Shown piece after piece: positions 27,483 through 34,822 of a stretch of 64,000 nucleotides of DNA. Below the pieces are notes generated by a model. It made no database searches and was not told the DNA's origin. It saw only the letters and a program-made list of their open reading frames with translations. Made by a program: the position numbers and the translations under genes. The stretch spans positions 7,502,001 through 7,566,000 of the forward strand of contig NZ_CP116256.1 of NCBI RefSeq assembly GCF_027947575.1, in the 5' to 3' direction. Origin of the DNA: Streptomyces rubrogriseus (GTDB lineage Bacteria; Actinomycetota; Actinomycetes; Streptomycetales; Streptomycetaceae). How positions within the stretch are numbered: position 1 is the first letter of the stretch; each line of letters starts with the position of its first letter.

Positions 27483-28397
27483 CTAGGCGGGTGAGACGGG
27501 AACGTCCCGGTACGGCTCCCGGACCCCGGCCGCGTCGGTCCGCTCCGGGACGCCGGGCACCAGCCGGAACGTGATCCGGTGCAGCGGGGCGACCGCGCGG
27601 GTGTCACCATGCCGCGACGTTCCCTGGTCGGCGCCGGACGCGGTACCGAGCGCGCCGTCGGGGTCGCCGGTGGGCGCGGGGCGGGCGGGGGCGTACTCGG
27701 CGTGCGCGGTCCCGGCCGGGTGCGTGCGTGCGGGCGCGGCGGGCGCCGCTCCGGCGCCGGGCTCCGGCCCGTAGCCGACGACGCGTACCGGGACCGGGCT
27801 TGCGGCTCCTGCGACGGCTCGGGAGTCGGTGGCGTCGGACGGGGCCTCGCCGCCGGAGGCGCCCGCCACCGGCGGTGCGGGTTCGGCCCGCGGCTCCGGC
27901 ACGGCCGATACCGACGCCGACGTCGACGCCGACGAATCACCGGGACCGTCGGCAAGGTCCGGGACATCGGTGAGGCCTGGCACGCCGTCGCTCGGCGCTG
28001 ACGGGTCCGACGGGGCGGGGAGCGCCCGCAACGGCGGCACCTCCGTCCGAAGGGCCGCCTCGGCGTCCTCGACCCCCTCGGTCACCGTCTCCACCGCGGC
28101 ACCGACCGGCCGCGCCACCCGGTCCCGCACGGCCCGGACGACTTCCTCGGCGACGGGCCGCAGGTCCGGAAGCACCGCGTCGGGACGCTCCTCCGACCGC
28201 ACGGGGACGTCGAGCACTTGGCCGACCCTGCCCTTGGAACTCTCCGTCGCTCCGTCGGCCGCCTCTGCCCGCCCTCCGCAGAGCAGGCCGAGCAGGAACA
28301 GCCCGCCCGCCAGCAGTGCCACGTGCAGCGCACGCCGCCCGGCCGCCGTGCGCAGGACGCGCAGAGCGGCTCCGGGCAGGACTGCTGACCAGATCAA
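27483..28397 (-). CDS. Secreted or anchored Pro/Ala-rich protein of unknown function
   Basis: About 304 aa. A basic start and hydrophobic helix (RRALHVALLAGGLFLLGLLC then GGRAEAADG) looks like a signal peptide, possibly with cleavage after AEA. A charged helical part (RPVAEEVVRAVRDRVARPVG ... VETVTEGVEDAEAALR) follows, then a long disordered Pro/Ala/Ser-rich tail ending YRDVPVSPA. I place the start at TTG 28397 (LIWSAVLPGAALR, with GGGAGGAAG upstream); TTG 28445 is a longer alternative with a poorly spaced site. It lies 171 nt downstream of the vWA gene. Unknown function. Confidence 0.55.
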   Translation of the reverse strand: MIWSAVLPGAALRVLRTAAGRRALHVALLAGGLFLLGLLCGGRAEAADGATESSKGRVGQVLDVPVRSEERPDAVLPDLRPVAEEVVRAVRDRVARPVGAAVETVTEGVEDAEAALRTEVPPLRALPAPSDPSAPSDGVPGLTDVPDLADGPGDSSASTSASVSAVPEPRAEPAPPVAGASGGEAPSDATDSRAVAGAASPVPVRVVGYGPEPGAGAAPAAPARTHPAGTAHAEYAPARPAPTGDPDGALGTASGADQGTSRHGDTRAVAPLHRITFRLVPGVPERTDAAGVREPYRDVPVSPA

Positions 28398-28567
28398 GAG
28401 GGGGAGCTTCCTCCCGTGCGGCGGAACGGGCCGCGTGTCGAGCAACGCCTCGACACGCCGCGCGATACTCGCACGGGAATCCGGAGGTCGCGCAAGCCCG
28501 ACCCTCCGGACGGCCCGTCATATCCGTTTTGTACGCGGGAATCGGGTCACCTCGGATCGACAAATCG

Positions 28568-29896
28568 TCACCCGGCATCCGGTATCGGCAGGGGCCGCCC
28601 CTCGATCGCCGCCGCCATCACCTCCGGGAAGAGATCGGGCGTGCAGGCGAAGGCCGGTGCGCCGAGCGCCGCGAGGGCCGCCGCGTGATCCCGGTCGTAC
28701 GCGGGCGTGCCCTCGTCGGACAGGGCCAGCAGGGTCACGAACCGCACCCCCGCGGCCTGCATCGCCGCGACCCGCTTGAGCATCTCCTCACGTATGCCGC
28801 CCTCGTACAGATCGCTGATCAGCACGACCACCGTGTCCGCGGGCCGGGTGATCCGCGACTGGCAGTACGCCAGCGCGCGGTTGATGTCCGTACCGCCGCC
28901 GAGTCGCGTGCCGAAGAGCACGTCGACCGGGTCGTCGAGCTGGTCGGTGAGGTCGGCGACCGCCGTGTCGAAGACGACGAGCCGGGTGTCGATCGAGCGC
29001 ATGGACGCCAGCACCGCGCCGAACACGGCGGCGTACACGAGGGAAGCCGCCATCGACCCGGACTGGTCGACGCACAGGACGATCTCCTTCTTGACCGAAC
29101 GGGACGCCCGCCCGTAGCCGACGAGCCGCTCCGGCACGACCGTGCGGTGCTCCGGCAGGTAGTGCTTGAGGTTGGCTCCGATCGTGCGGTTCCAGTCGAT
29201 GTCATGGGGGCGGGGCCGGGCGGTGCGGGCACTGCGGTCCAGGGCGCCGGACAGGGTGCCGCGGGTGCGGGTGACGAGGCGCTTCTCCAGGTCCTCGACG
29301 ACCTTGCGCACGACGGCCCGTGCCGTCTCCTTCGTCGTGTCCGGCATCGCCTCGTTCAGGGACAGCAGGGTGCCGACGAGGTGTACGTCGGCCTCCACGG
29401 CCTCGAGCATCTCCGGCTCCAGCAGGAGCGTGGCGAGCCCGAGCCGGTCGATCGCGTCCCGCTGCATCACCTGGACCACCGGGGACGGGAAATAGGTCCG
29501 GATGTCCCCCAGCCAGCGCGCCACCGCCGGCGCGGAGGCCCCGAGCCCCGCCGCGCGGTCCCGGCCCGCCCGGGGGGCGCCCCCTCTTCCGTACAGCGCG
29601 GTGAGTGCCCCGTCCATCGCGGCGTCCCGTCCGGAGAGCACGTGGCCGGTGCCGTCGGCCGGGTCACCGCCGAGTACGAGGCGCCAGCGCCGCAGCCGCT
29701 CCCGTGCCGCCTCGGCCTCCACCGGCTCGCTCACCGTCCCGCGTCCGGTCATGGGCTCCGTCATGGGCTCCGTCATGCGGCCGGTCATGTCTCCGGTCTT
29801 GCCTCCCGTCCTGTCTCCGGTCTTGCCTCCCGTCCTGTCTCCGGTCTTGCCTCCCGTCCTGTCTCCGGTCTTGTCTCCCGTCCTGTCTCCGGTCAT
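28568..29896 (-). CDS. von Willebrand factor A domain protein of the MoxR-DUF5682 locus
   Basis: 442 aa. The N-terminal 50 residues are tandem TGDRTGGK-type repeats. About 60-240 is an uncharacterised helical part (WLGDIRTYFPSPVVQVMQRD). About 245-430 is a vWA domain with the MIDAS motif IVLCVDQSGSMAAS (DxSGS), the threonine loop LGGGTDINRAL and the Asp in VVVLISDLYEGG, so metal binding looks intact; it is of the CoxE-like type that pairs with MoxR ATPases. The ATG 29896 overlaps the DUF5682 stop (ATGA). Third gene of a MoxR-DUF5682-vWA operon. Internal ATGs after the repeats are alternative starts. Confidence 0.85.
   Translation of the reverse strand: MTGDRTGDKTGDRTGGKTGDRTGGKTGDRTGGKTGDMTGRMTEPMTEPMTGRGTVSEPVEAEAARERLRRWRLVLGGDPADGTGHVLSGRDAAMDGALTALYGRGGAPRAGRDRAAGLGASAPAVARWLGDIRTYFPSPVVQVMQRDAIDRLGLATLLLEPEMLEAVEADVHLVGTLLSLNEAMPDTTKETARAVVRKVVEDLEKRLVTRTRGTLSGALDRSARTARPRPHDIDWNRTIGANLKHYLPEHRTVVPERLVGYGRASRSVKKEIVLCVDQSGSMAASLVYAAVFGAVLASMRSIDTRLVVFDTAVADLTDQLDDPVDVLFGTRLGGGTDINRALAYCQSRITRPADTVVVLISDLYEGGIREEMLKRVAAMQAAGVRFVTLLALSDEGTPAYDRDHAAALAALGAPAFACTPDLFPEVMAAAIEGRPLPIPDAG
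29787..29896 (-). repeat. 24-bp tandem repeat at the 5' end of the vWA gene
   Basis: Unit CTGTCTCCGGTCTTGCCTCC plus CGTC on the + strand, at 29787, 29811, 29835 and 29859, with a partial copy to 29896. Each encodes TGGKTGDR-like octapeptides on the minus strand. Two copies of the 12-bp ATGGGCTCCGTC follow at about 29752-29776. Confidence 0.9.
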
Positions 29897-32340
29897 GTGT
29901 CCGCCCCCACCAGGTCGTTGTCGTCCGGCGCCGGGTGCCGGCCCAGCAGCAGCCGGACCACCGGCAGCACCGCGTCGGCCCGCGCGGGGTCGAGGCCCGC
30001 CGCGAAACCCGGTACGCCGGAACCGGCCGTCGTCACCCTCCCCCGCGCCTCCGGCCCGCGTCTGACCAGCTCGCCGAGGCCGCGGCGCACTCCCGGCTCG
30101 TAGGCGGAGAACGTACGGCGCAGCAGGGGCAGTACGTCCGTGAACGCGTCGGCGGGCACGCCGGTCAGCCAGGCGTCGACCAGGGCCAGCAGCCGCTCGT
30201 CGTGCAGGAGGAGCAGGCCGCCGCCCGAGCCGCCGCCGACGAAGCCCTCGATCCAGGCCGCTGCGTCCGCCGGTGGCGTCCCCGGGGACAGCACCAGGCC
30301 CATGAGCCGGGCCGCCTCGTCCGGCGCCAGCTCGCCGTCGTCCAGCAGGAGCCGTACGGCCCGCCCGCGGACGACGCCGGGCACCGTGTCCCGCGCGGAA
30401 AGGGTGTGCAGCACGGCTCGCCAGCGGGGGTGCAGGTCGCCGCGGCCCGGCGCGGGGGCGTCACCGAGCAGGCCCACGGCCGTGTGCACGGCGTCCACGT
30501 GCCGGCGCATCTCCTCGGCCGCGTCGGCGTCCAGTGCGGCGCAGGCCGCGGGCAGGCCCACGAAGACGCGCTCGGCGAGCCCCTCGGCGACCTCCGCCAG
30601 GGCGCCGGTGTCCGTGCCGCGCACGTCGCCGTAGCGCAACGAGCGGACGAGAGCGGGCAGCGCCTGGGCGAGGTGGCCGACGTCCGTGTCGAGCGCGGCC
30701 CGGTCGGCGAGTATCCGCATCACCGGCGCGAGCGCGTCCGGCAGTTCGGCCAGCAGGCAGCGTTCGGCGAGCGCGGTGACCTCGGCGAGGCCCCGTGCGC
30801 TGACGGCGTCCGCCTGGGCCCTGGCGGTCGCGGCGGACAGCACGGTCGTGCCCCACACCCCGGCCTCGGCCACCCGCACCGACAGCTCCGGCTCCCACCG
30901 CAGCCGCCAGGTCTCCCGGAACGTGCCCGTGCTGCGCGACGCGACCGGCTCGCCCCAGCCGACGCCGAGCAGCCGCAGCCGGTGCAGCAGTCTGCTGCGC
31001 CCGGCGTCGGTCTCCTTGCGCAGGTCCAGCTCCAGCTCCCGCTCCGGCGCCTCGGGCCGCAGCCGCAGCCGCCGCTGGGCCCGGGTGAGGTCCCGCTGCA
31101 GCGGCACCGCGGGCGCCCCCACGGGCACCTCCCCCAGCACGTCCCCGACCACCAGGCGGTCGTGCACCAGCGCCAGCGGCACGTCCGAGCCGTCGCACAT
31201 CACCGCCCGCACCGCGTCCGTCGCCTCGGTCAGCCCGGGCAGCGGGCGTCCGCGGATCACCGCGAGCGTTTCGGCCAGCCGCGTGGCCTCGATGACGTGG
31301 GCCGGGGAGACGATCCTGTCCTCCGCCCGCAGCAGACCGGCCACCTTGGTCAGCCAGCGCTCGACGGGCCGGTCGACCGCGGCGAACAGGTGCCCGTACC
31401 AGCCGGGTGACTCGATCCCCGCCCCGTACCCACCCGCCCGGGACAGTCTGCGATAGGTCCAGGGCACCCAGGTCATGTCCACCTTGGTCCTGGGCAGCCC
31501 CTTCAGCAGGGCCCGGTCGGCGGCGACGGTGGCCTTGCGGCGCAGCGCGGGCACGTGCCACGCCCCGCAGACCACGGCCACGCCCTCGGCGAACTCCCGG
31601 CGCGCCGCCCGGACCTGAAGCCGCATGTGGGCCTCCCGCACCAGGTCCCGTACGTCACCGTCACCCCCCTCGCGGCCCTCCCCGCCCTCCGCCCCGCCGT
31701 CCACCTCTGTCTCGCGCAGCGCCGTCATGGCCTCCTCCAGCGCAGTGAACGGTGCGAGCGCGTCCCCCGCTCCCCGGCCCCGGTGCTCGATCACGTCCTC
31801 CCACCAGCGCTCGGGGTCGTCGTGCCCGGCGGCCGCGGCGAGGGCGGCGAGCGGATCGCGGCGGACATCGGCGGGTGCGGTACCGGGTCGGCCCGGCGGG
31901 CCCTGGTCGTCCGCCTGGCCGTCCGCATCGACGTCCGCGTAGCCGTCCGCCGCCCGCCACGCCAGCGTGTGCGTGGCCGGGAGGTCGATGAAGCGGGCCG
32001 GGACGTCGTGCTCCAGGGCCCAGCGGACGGCCACCCACTCCGGGGAGAACTCGGCCAGCGGCCAGAAGGCCGAGCGGCCCGGCTCGTCCACGGCGTGGGC
32101 GAGGAGCGCGACCGGCGGCCGCATGTCCTCGTCGGCGGCCAGCGGGATCAGGGCGTCGGCCTCCGGAGGTCCCTCGATCAGCACGACCCCCGGCCGGGTC
32201 GCCTCCAGCGCGGCCCGCACCGCCCGGGCCGACCCCGGCCCGTGGTGGCGTACCCCGAGCAGCAGCGGCCGACCTCCGGGCTCACCGGCGCCGCCCTGCC
32301 CACCCGGACCGCCGCCCCCGGCCCGGTCAGTGCCCGTCAC
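29893..32340 (-). CDS. DUF5682 family protein
   Basis: 815 aa. Starts GTG 32340 with GGGGGA 5 nt upstream. After a Gly-rich lead, LLLGVRHHGPGSARAVRAAL, VVLIEGPPEADALIPLAA and VALLAHAVDEPGRSAFWPLA are the conserved N-terminal block of this family; VVCGAWHVPALRRK (about 290) is another. The C-terminal half is helical (DRAALDTDVGHLAQALPALV...). The N-terminal blocks have the look of a TraB-like fold (HHGPGS, EGP, GAWH), but that is a guess. It lies between the MoxR ATPase and the vWA gene and overlaps the latter by 4 nt. Biochemical role unknown. Confidence 0.8.
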   Translation of the reverse strand: MTGTDRAGGGGPGGQGGAGEPGGRPLLLGVRHHGPGSARAVRAALEATRPGVVLIEGPPEADALIPLAADEDMRPPVALLAHAVDEPGRSAFWPLAEFSPEWVAVRWALEHDVPARFIDLPATHTLAWRAADGYADVDADGQADDQGPPGRPGTAPADVRRDPLAALAAAAGHDDPERWWEDVIEHRGRGAGDALAPFTALEEAMTALRETEVDGGAEGGEGREGGDGDVRDLVREAHMRLQVRAARREFAEGVAVVCGAWHVPALRRKATVAADRALLKGLPRTKVDMTWVPWTYRRLSRAGGYGAGIESPGWYGHLFAAVDRPVERWLTKVAGLLRAEDRIVSPAHVIEATRLAETLAVIRGRPLPGLTEATDAVRAVMCDGSDVPLALVHDRLVVGDVLGEVPVGAPAVPLQRDLTRAQRRLRLRPEAPERELELDLRKETDAGRSRLLHRLRLLGVGWGEPVASRSTGTFRETWRLRWEPELSVRVAEAGVWGTTVLSAATARAQADAVSARGLAEVTALAERCLLAELPDALAPVMRILADRAALDTDVGHLAQALPALVRSLRYGDVRGTDTGALAEVAEGLAERVFVGLPAACAALDADAAEEMRRHVDAVHTAVGLLGDAPAPGRGDLHPRWRAVLHTLSARDTVPGVVRGRAVRLLLDDGELAPDEAARLMGLVLSPGTPPADAAAWIEGFVGGGSGGGLLLLHDERLLALVDAWLTGVPADAFTDVLPLLRRTFSAYEPGVRRGLGELVRRGPEARGRVTTAGSGVPGFAAGLDPARADAVLPVVRLLLGRHPAPDDNDLVGADT

Positions 32341-32442
32341 ACCGTCCCCCTCGCCTGCGGCTCCAGCTCGAGTCCCCGTCGTCCCCCGTGGTGCGGGCCA
32401 CCGCCGCCTCCGCCCGGCCTCGCGTCCGCACCCCCGTGCCGT

Positions 32443-33564
32443 TCACGCGGTCACCTCCCGGCAGGCCCGGTAGAAGTCCTGCCAGCCCTCGCGCTCGCGC
32501 ACGACCGTCTCGAGGTACTCCTGCCAGACGACGCGGTCGGTGCCCGGGTCGCGGACGACCGCGCCGAGGATCCCGGCGGCGAGGTCGCCGGGCCGCAGCA
32601 CCCCGTCGCCGAAGTGGGCGGACAGCGCGAGACCTCCGGTGACGACGGAGATGGCCTCGGCCGTGGACAGCGTGCCGCTGGGCGACTTGACCTTCGTACG
32701 GCCGTCGCTGGTCAGCCCGTCGCGCAGCTCGCGGAAGACGGTGACCACGCGCCGGATCTCGTCGGTGCCGTCGGGCGCCGACGGCAGGTCGAGGGAGCGG
32801 CCGATCTGGTCGACGCGGCGCGTGACGATGTCGACCTCGGCCTCGGCGCTCTCCGGCAGCGGCAGCACGACGGTGTTGAAGCGGCGGCGCAGGGCGCTGG
32901 ACAGGTCGTTGACCCCGCGGTCGCGGTCGTTGGCGGTGGCGATCAGGTTGAAGCCGTGCACCGCCTGCACCTCCTCGCCGAGCTCCGGTATCGGCAGGGT
33001 CTTCTCCGACAGGAGCGTGATCAGGGAGTCCTGCACGTCGGCCGGGATGCGGGTCAGCTCCTCGACCCGGACGGTCGCGCCCTCCGTCATGGCCCGCATG
33101 ACCGGGCTGGGCACGAGGGCGTCCCGGCCGGGGCCGTGGGCGAGGAGCCGCGCGTAGTTCCAGCCGTAGCGGATCGCTTCCTCGGGAGTGCCGGCCGTGC
33201 CCTGCACCAGCAGGGTCGAGTCGCCGCTGACGGCCGCGGCGAGGTGCTCGGACACCCAGGTCTTCGCGGTGCCGGGCACGCCGAGCAGGAGCAGGGCGCG
33301 GTCGGTGGCGAGCGTGGTGACGGCGACCTCGACGACGCGGCGCGGGCCCACGTACTTCGGGGTGATCACCGTGCCGTCGGGCAGGGTGCCGCCGAGCAGA
33401 TAGGTGGCGACGGCCCACGGCGACAGCTTCCAGCGGGCCGGACGCGGACGGTCGTCCTGCCCGGCCAGCGAGGCCAGTTCGGCCGCGAACGCGTGCTCCG
33501 CGTGCGGCCGCAACACCTGTCGCGGCACTTCGGCCCCGGGCGTCCGTTCGACGAATGCAGGCAT
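32443..33564 (-). CDS. MoxR-type AAA+ ATPase
   Basis: 373 aa. AAA+ domain about 60-330: Walker A LLLGVPGTAKTWVSEHLA, a Walker B-like segment RVEELTRIPADVQDSLITLL, sensor 1 in FNLIATANDRDRGVNDLS with the arginine finger area SALRRRFNTVVLPLP, and a C-terminal helical lid. MoxR ATPases typically work with a vWA partner as a chaperone-like or remodelling pair; both are in this operon, 5' to 3' MoxR, DUF5682, vWA. ATG 33564 has GGAGGGGG upstream. Its promoter region carries a RecA-NDp-type motif. Confidence 0.88.
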   Translation of the reverse strand: MPAFVERTPGAEVPRQVLRPHAEHAFAAELASLAGQDDRPRPARWKLSPWAVATYLLGGTLPDGTVITPKYVGPRRVVEVAVTTLATDRALLLLGVPGTAKTWVSEHLAAAVSGDSTLLVQGTAGTPEEAIRYGWNYARLLAHGPGRDALVPSPVMRAMTEGATVRVEELTRIPADVQDSLITLLSEKTLPIPELGEEVQAVHGFNLIATANDRDRGVNDLSSALRRRFNTVVLPLPESAEAEVDIVTRRVDQIGRSLDLPSAPDGTDEIRRVVTVFRELRDGLTSDGRTKVKSPSGTLSTAEAISVVTGGLALSAHFGDGVLRPGDLAAGILGAVVRDPGTDRVVWQEYLETVVREREGWQDFYRACREVTA

Positions 33565-33606
33565 GGCTGATTCCCCCTCCAGCTAGGCCGGTCCGATCTG
33601 CCCTCC

Positions 33607-33629
33607 ACGGTGCACCACGCCACTGACAA
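33607..33629 (-). promoter_or_regulatory. RecA-NDp/PafBC-type promoter for the MoxR operon
   Basis: Reading leftwards, TTGTCAGTGGC (33629-33619) is followed after 6 nt by CACCGT (33612-33607). The published actinobacterial DNA-damage promoter is TTGTCAGTGGC-N6-TAGGGT (loosely TTGTCRGTG-N8-TAnnnT); the upstream element is a perfect match and the -10 keeps the A at position 2 and T at 6. The predicted start near 33600 gives a leader of about 36 nt with a GGAGGGGG site. Confidence 0.65.
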
Positions 33630-33665
33630 TCGCTCTGACCTGCGCAAATGATCACGCACGGGCCA

Positions 33666-33688
33666 TTGTCAGTGGGGGGATCTACCTT
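33666..33688 (+). promoter_or_regulatory. RecA-NDp/PafBC-type promoter for the SWIM-family operon
   Basis: TTGTCAGTG (33666-33674), exactly 8 nt, then TACCTT (33683-33688): a full match to TTGTCRGTG-N8-TAnnnT. Predicted transcription start 33694-33696 falls on the ATG at 33696, suggesting a leaderless mRNA. Together with 33621-33630 it forms a 10-bp inverted repeat (CACTGACAAT / ATTGTCAGTG) across the divergent promoters. Confidence 0.75.
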
Positions 33689-33695
33689 CGATGGC

Positions 33696-34787
33696 ATGGC
33701 TCGGCACGGGGTGCGCCGGGGTGGGGGGCCGGGACGAGGGGGCGATGTGGGGACAGCAGTGCGAGGGCCGGGCGGGGAGGGTGGGCGCGGGTGCGCGGAG
33801 GAGGGGACCGCGGGTGCGTCCGCCCCCGCGGCCACGTCCGATCCCGAGGCGGCGCGGCGCCGGGCGGAGCGGCGGGCCGAGCGGGTCACCGCCGGTGCGA
33901 CGGAGCTGGAGCAGCGGCTCGCGGACCTCCTGCGCACCGGCCTGGCCGGCGCCGAACAGGCGGGTTACGGGCTGTGGGAGGAGACGGCGGCCCGCATGGT
34001 CGACGCGCAGGCGCCGGGGCTGGCCTCGCGCGTGCGGGAGCTGGGCGCCATACCGTCGTCGGGTCCGGGCTGGCCGGTGCGGCTGCTCGAGGAGTGCGCC
34101 CTGCTCCACCTGCTCGACCGTGGCTGGCTGGGCCGCGAGCGGCTGCCGGACGGCCTGGCGGCGACGGTCCGTTCACGCGTGGGCCTGCCCACGTCCGCGG
34201 ACGGACCTCCGGTGCGGGACCACTGGCTGGTCCTCGCCCAGTACGACACCGCGGACGCCCGGCTGACGACCCGTCGCATCTGGCTGTACGGCAAGGAGTC
34301 CGACCGCACGGCGCTGCTCCTCTCCTACGGCGCCGCGGGCCGGGCACCCGAGCTGACGCTGCCGGTGGGGGCGGCGCTGGACGCCGAGATCTCCGCGTAT
34401 CCGGGTACGGGGCAACAACGGGCGGCCCTCGGCCGCCGGTTCGCACCGCCCGAACCCGCGCGGACACGCCCGCCCGGGGTGACGACGTCGCAGGCGGCCG
34501 TCCGGTACGGCGAGGCCCTCCGCGACGACCCGTGGCTGGACTCGGTGCCGGTGACCCTGGAGCGGGTGGTCCCCGTACCGGACGGCGACGGCTGGCAACT
34601 GGCGGACGCCGACGGGGACACGGCGCTGCCGCTCGCCGGGGCCGGGGGGAACGGACCGGGTCTGTGGCGCCTGGTCGCGCTGGCGGGCGGTGCGCCGGTC
34701 ACGGTCTTCGGTGAGTGCGGCCACCGGGGCTTCACGCCGCTGACGGCCTGGCCGGCCGGGCCGGGTCCCGCGGTGCCGCTGTGCTGA
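33696..34787 (+). CDS. SWIM zinc-finger family protein lacking the SWIM finger
   Basis: 363 aa. From about residue 45 on (DPEAARRRAERRAERVTAGA, TELEQRLADLLRTGLAGAEQ, LWEETAARMVDAQAPGLASR, DHWLVLAQYDTADARLTTRR, VTVFGECGHRGFTPLTAW) it follows the bacterial SWIM-family proteins that accompany MoxR-vWA loci. Those are about 440-460 aa and begin with a CxCxxxxxPCKH-type finger; here residues 1-45 are a Gly/Arg-rich low-complexity stretch and no frame of 33600-33850 encodes the finger. MARHGVR may be a remnant of the real N-terminus, so an internal deletion of about 90-100 codons is likely. ATG 33696 was chosen because it coincides with the predicted transcript start. Confidence 0.65.
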   Translation: MARHGVRRGGGPGRGGDVGTAVRGPGGEGGRGCAEEGTAGASAPAATSDPEAARRRAERRAERVTAGATELEQRLADLLRTGLAGAEQAGYGLWEETAARMVDAQAPGLASRVRELGAIPSSGPGWPVRLLEECALLHLLDRGWLGRERLPDGLAATVRSRVGLPTSADGPPVRDHWLVLAQYDTADARLTTRRIWLYGKESDRTALLLSYGAAGRAPELTLPVGAALDAEISAYPGTGQQRAALGRRFAPPEPARTRPPGVTTSQAAVRYGEALRDDPWLDSVPVTLERVVPVPDGDGWQLADADGDTALPLAGAGGNGPGLWRLVALAGGAPVTVFGECGHRGFTPLTAWPAGPGPAVPLC

Positions 34788-34822
34788 CCCGTCCCGAGCG
34801 TTACGAATCGGAGGCGAACGAC

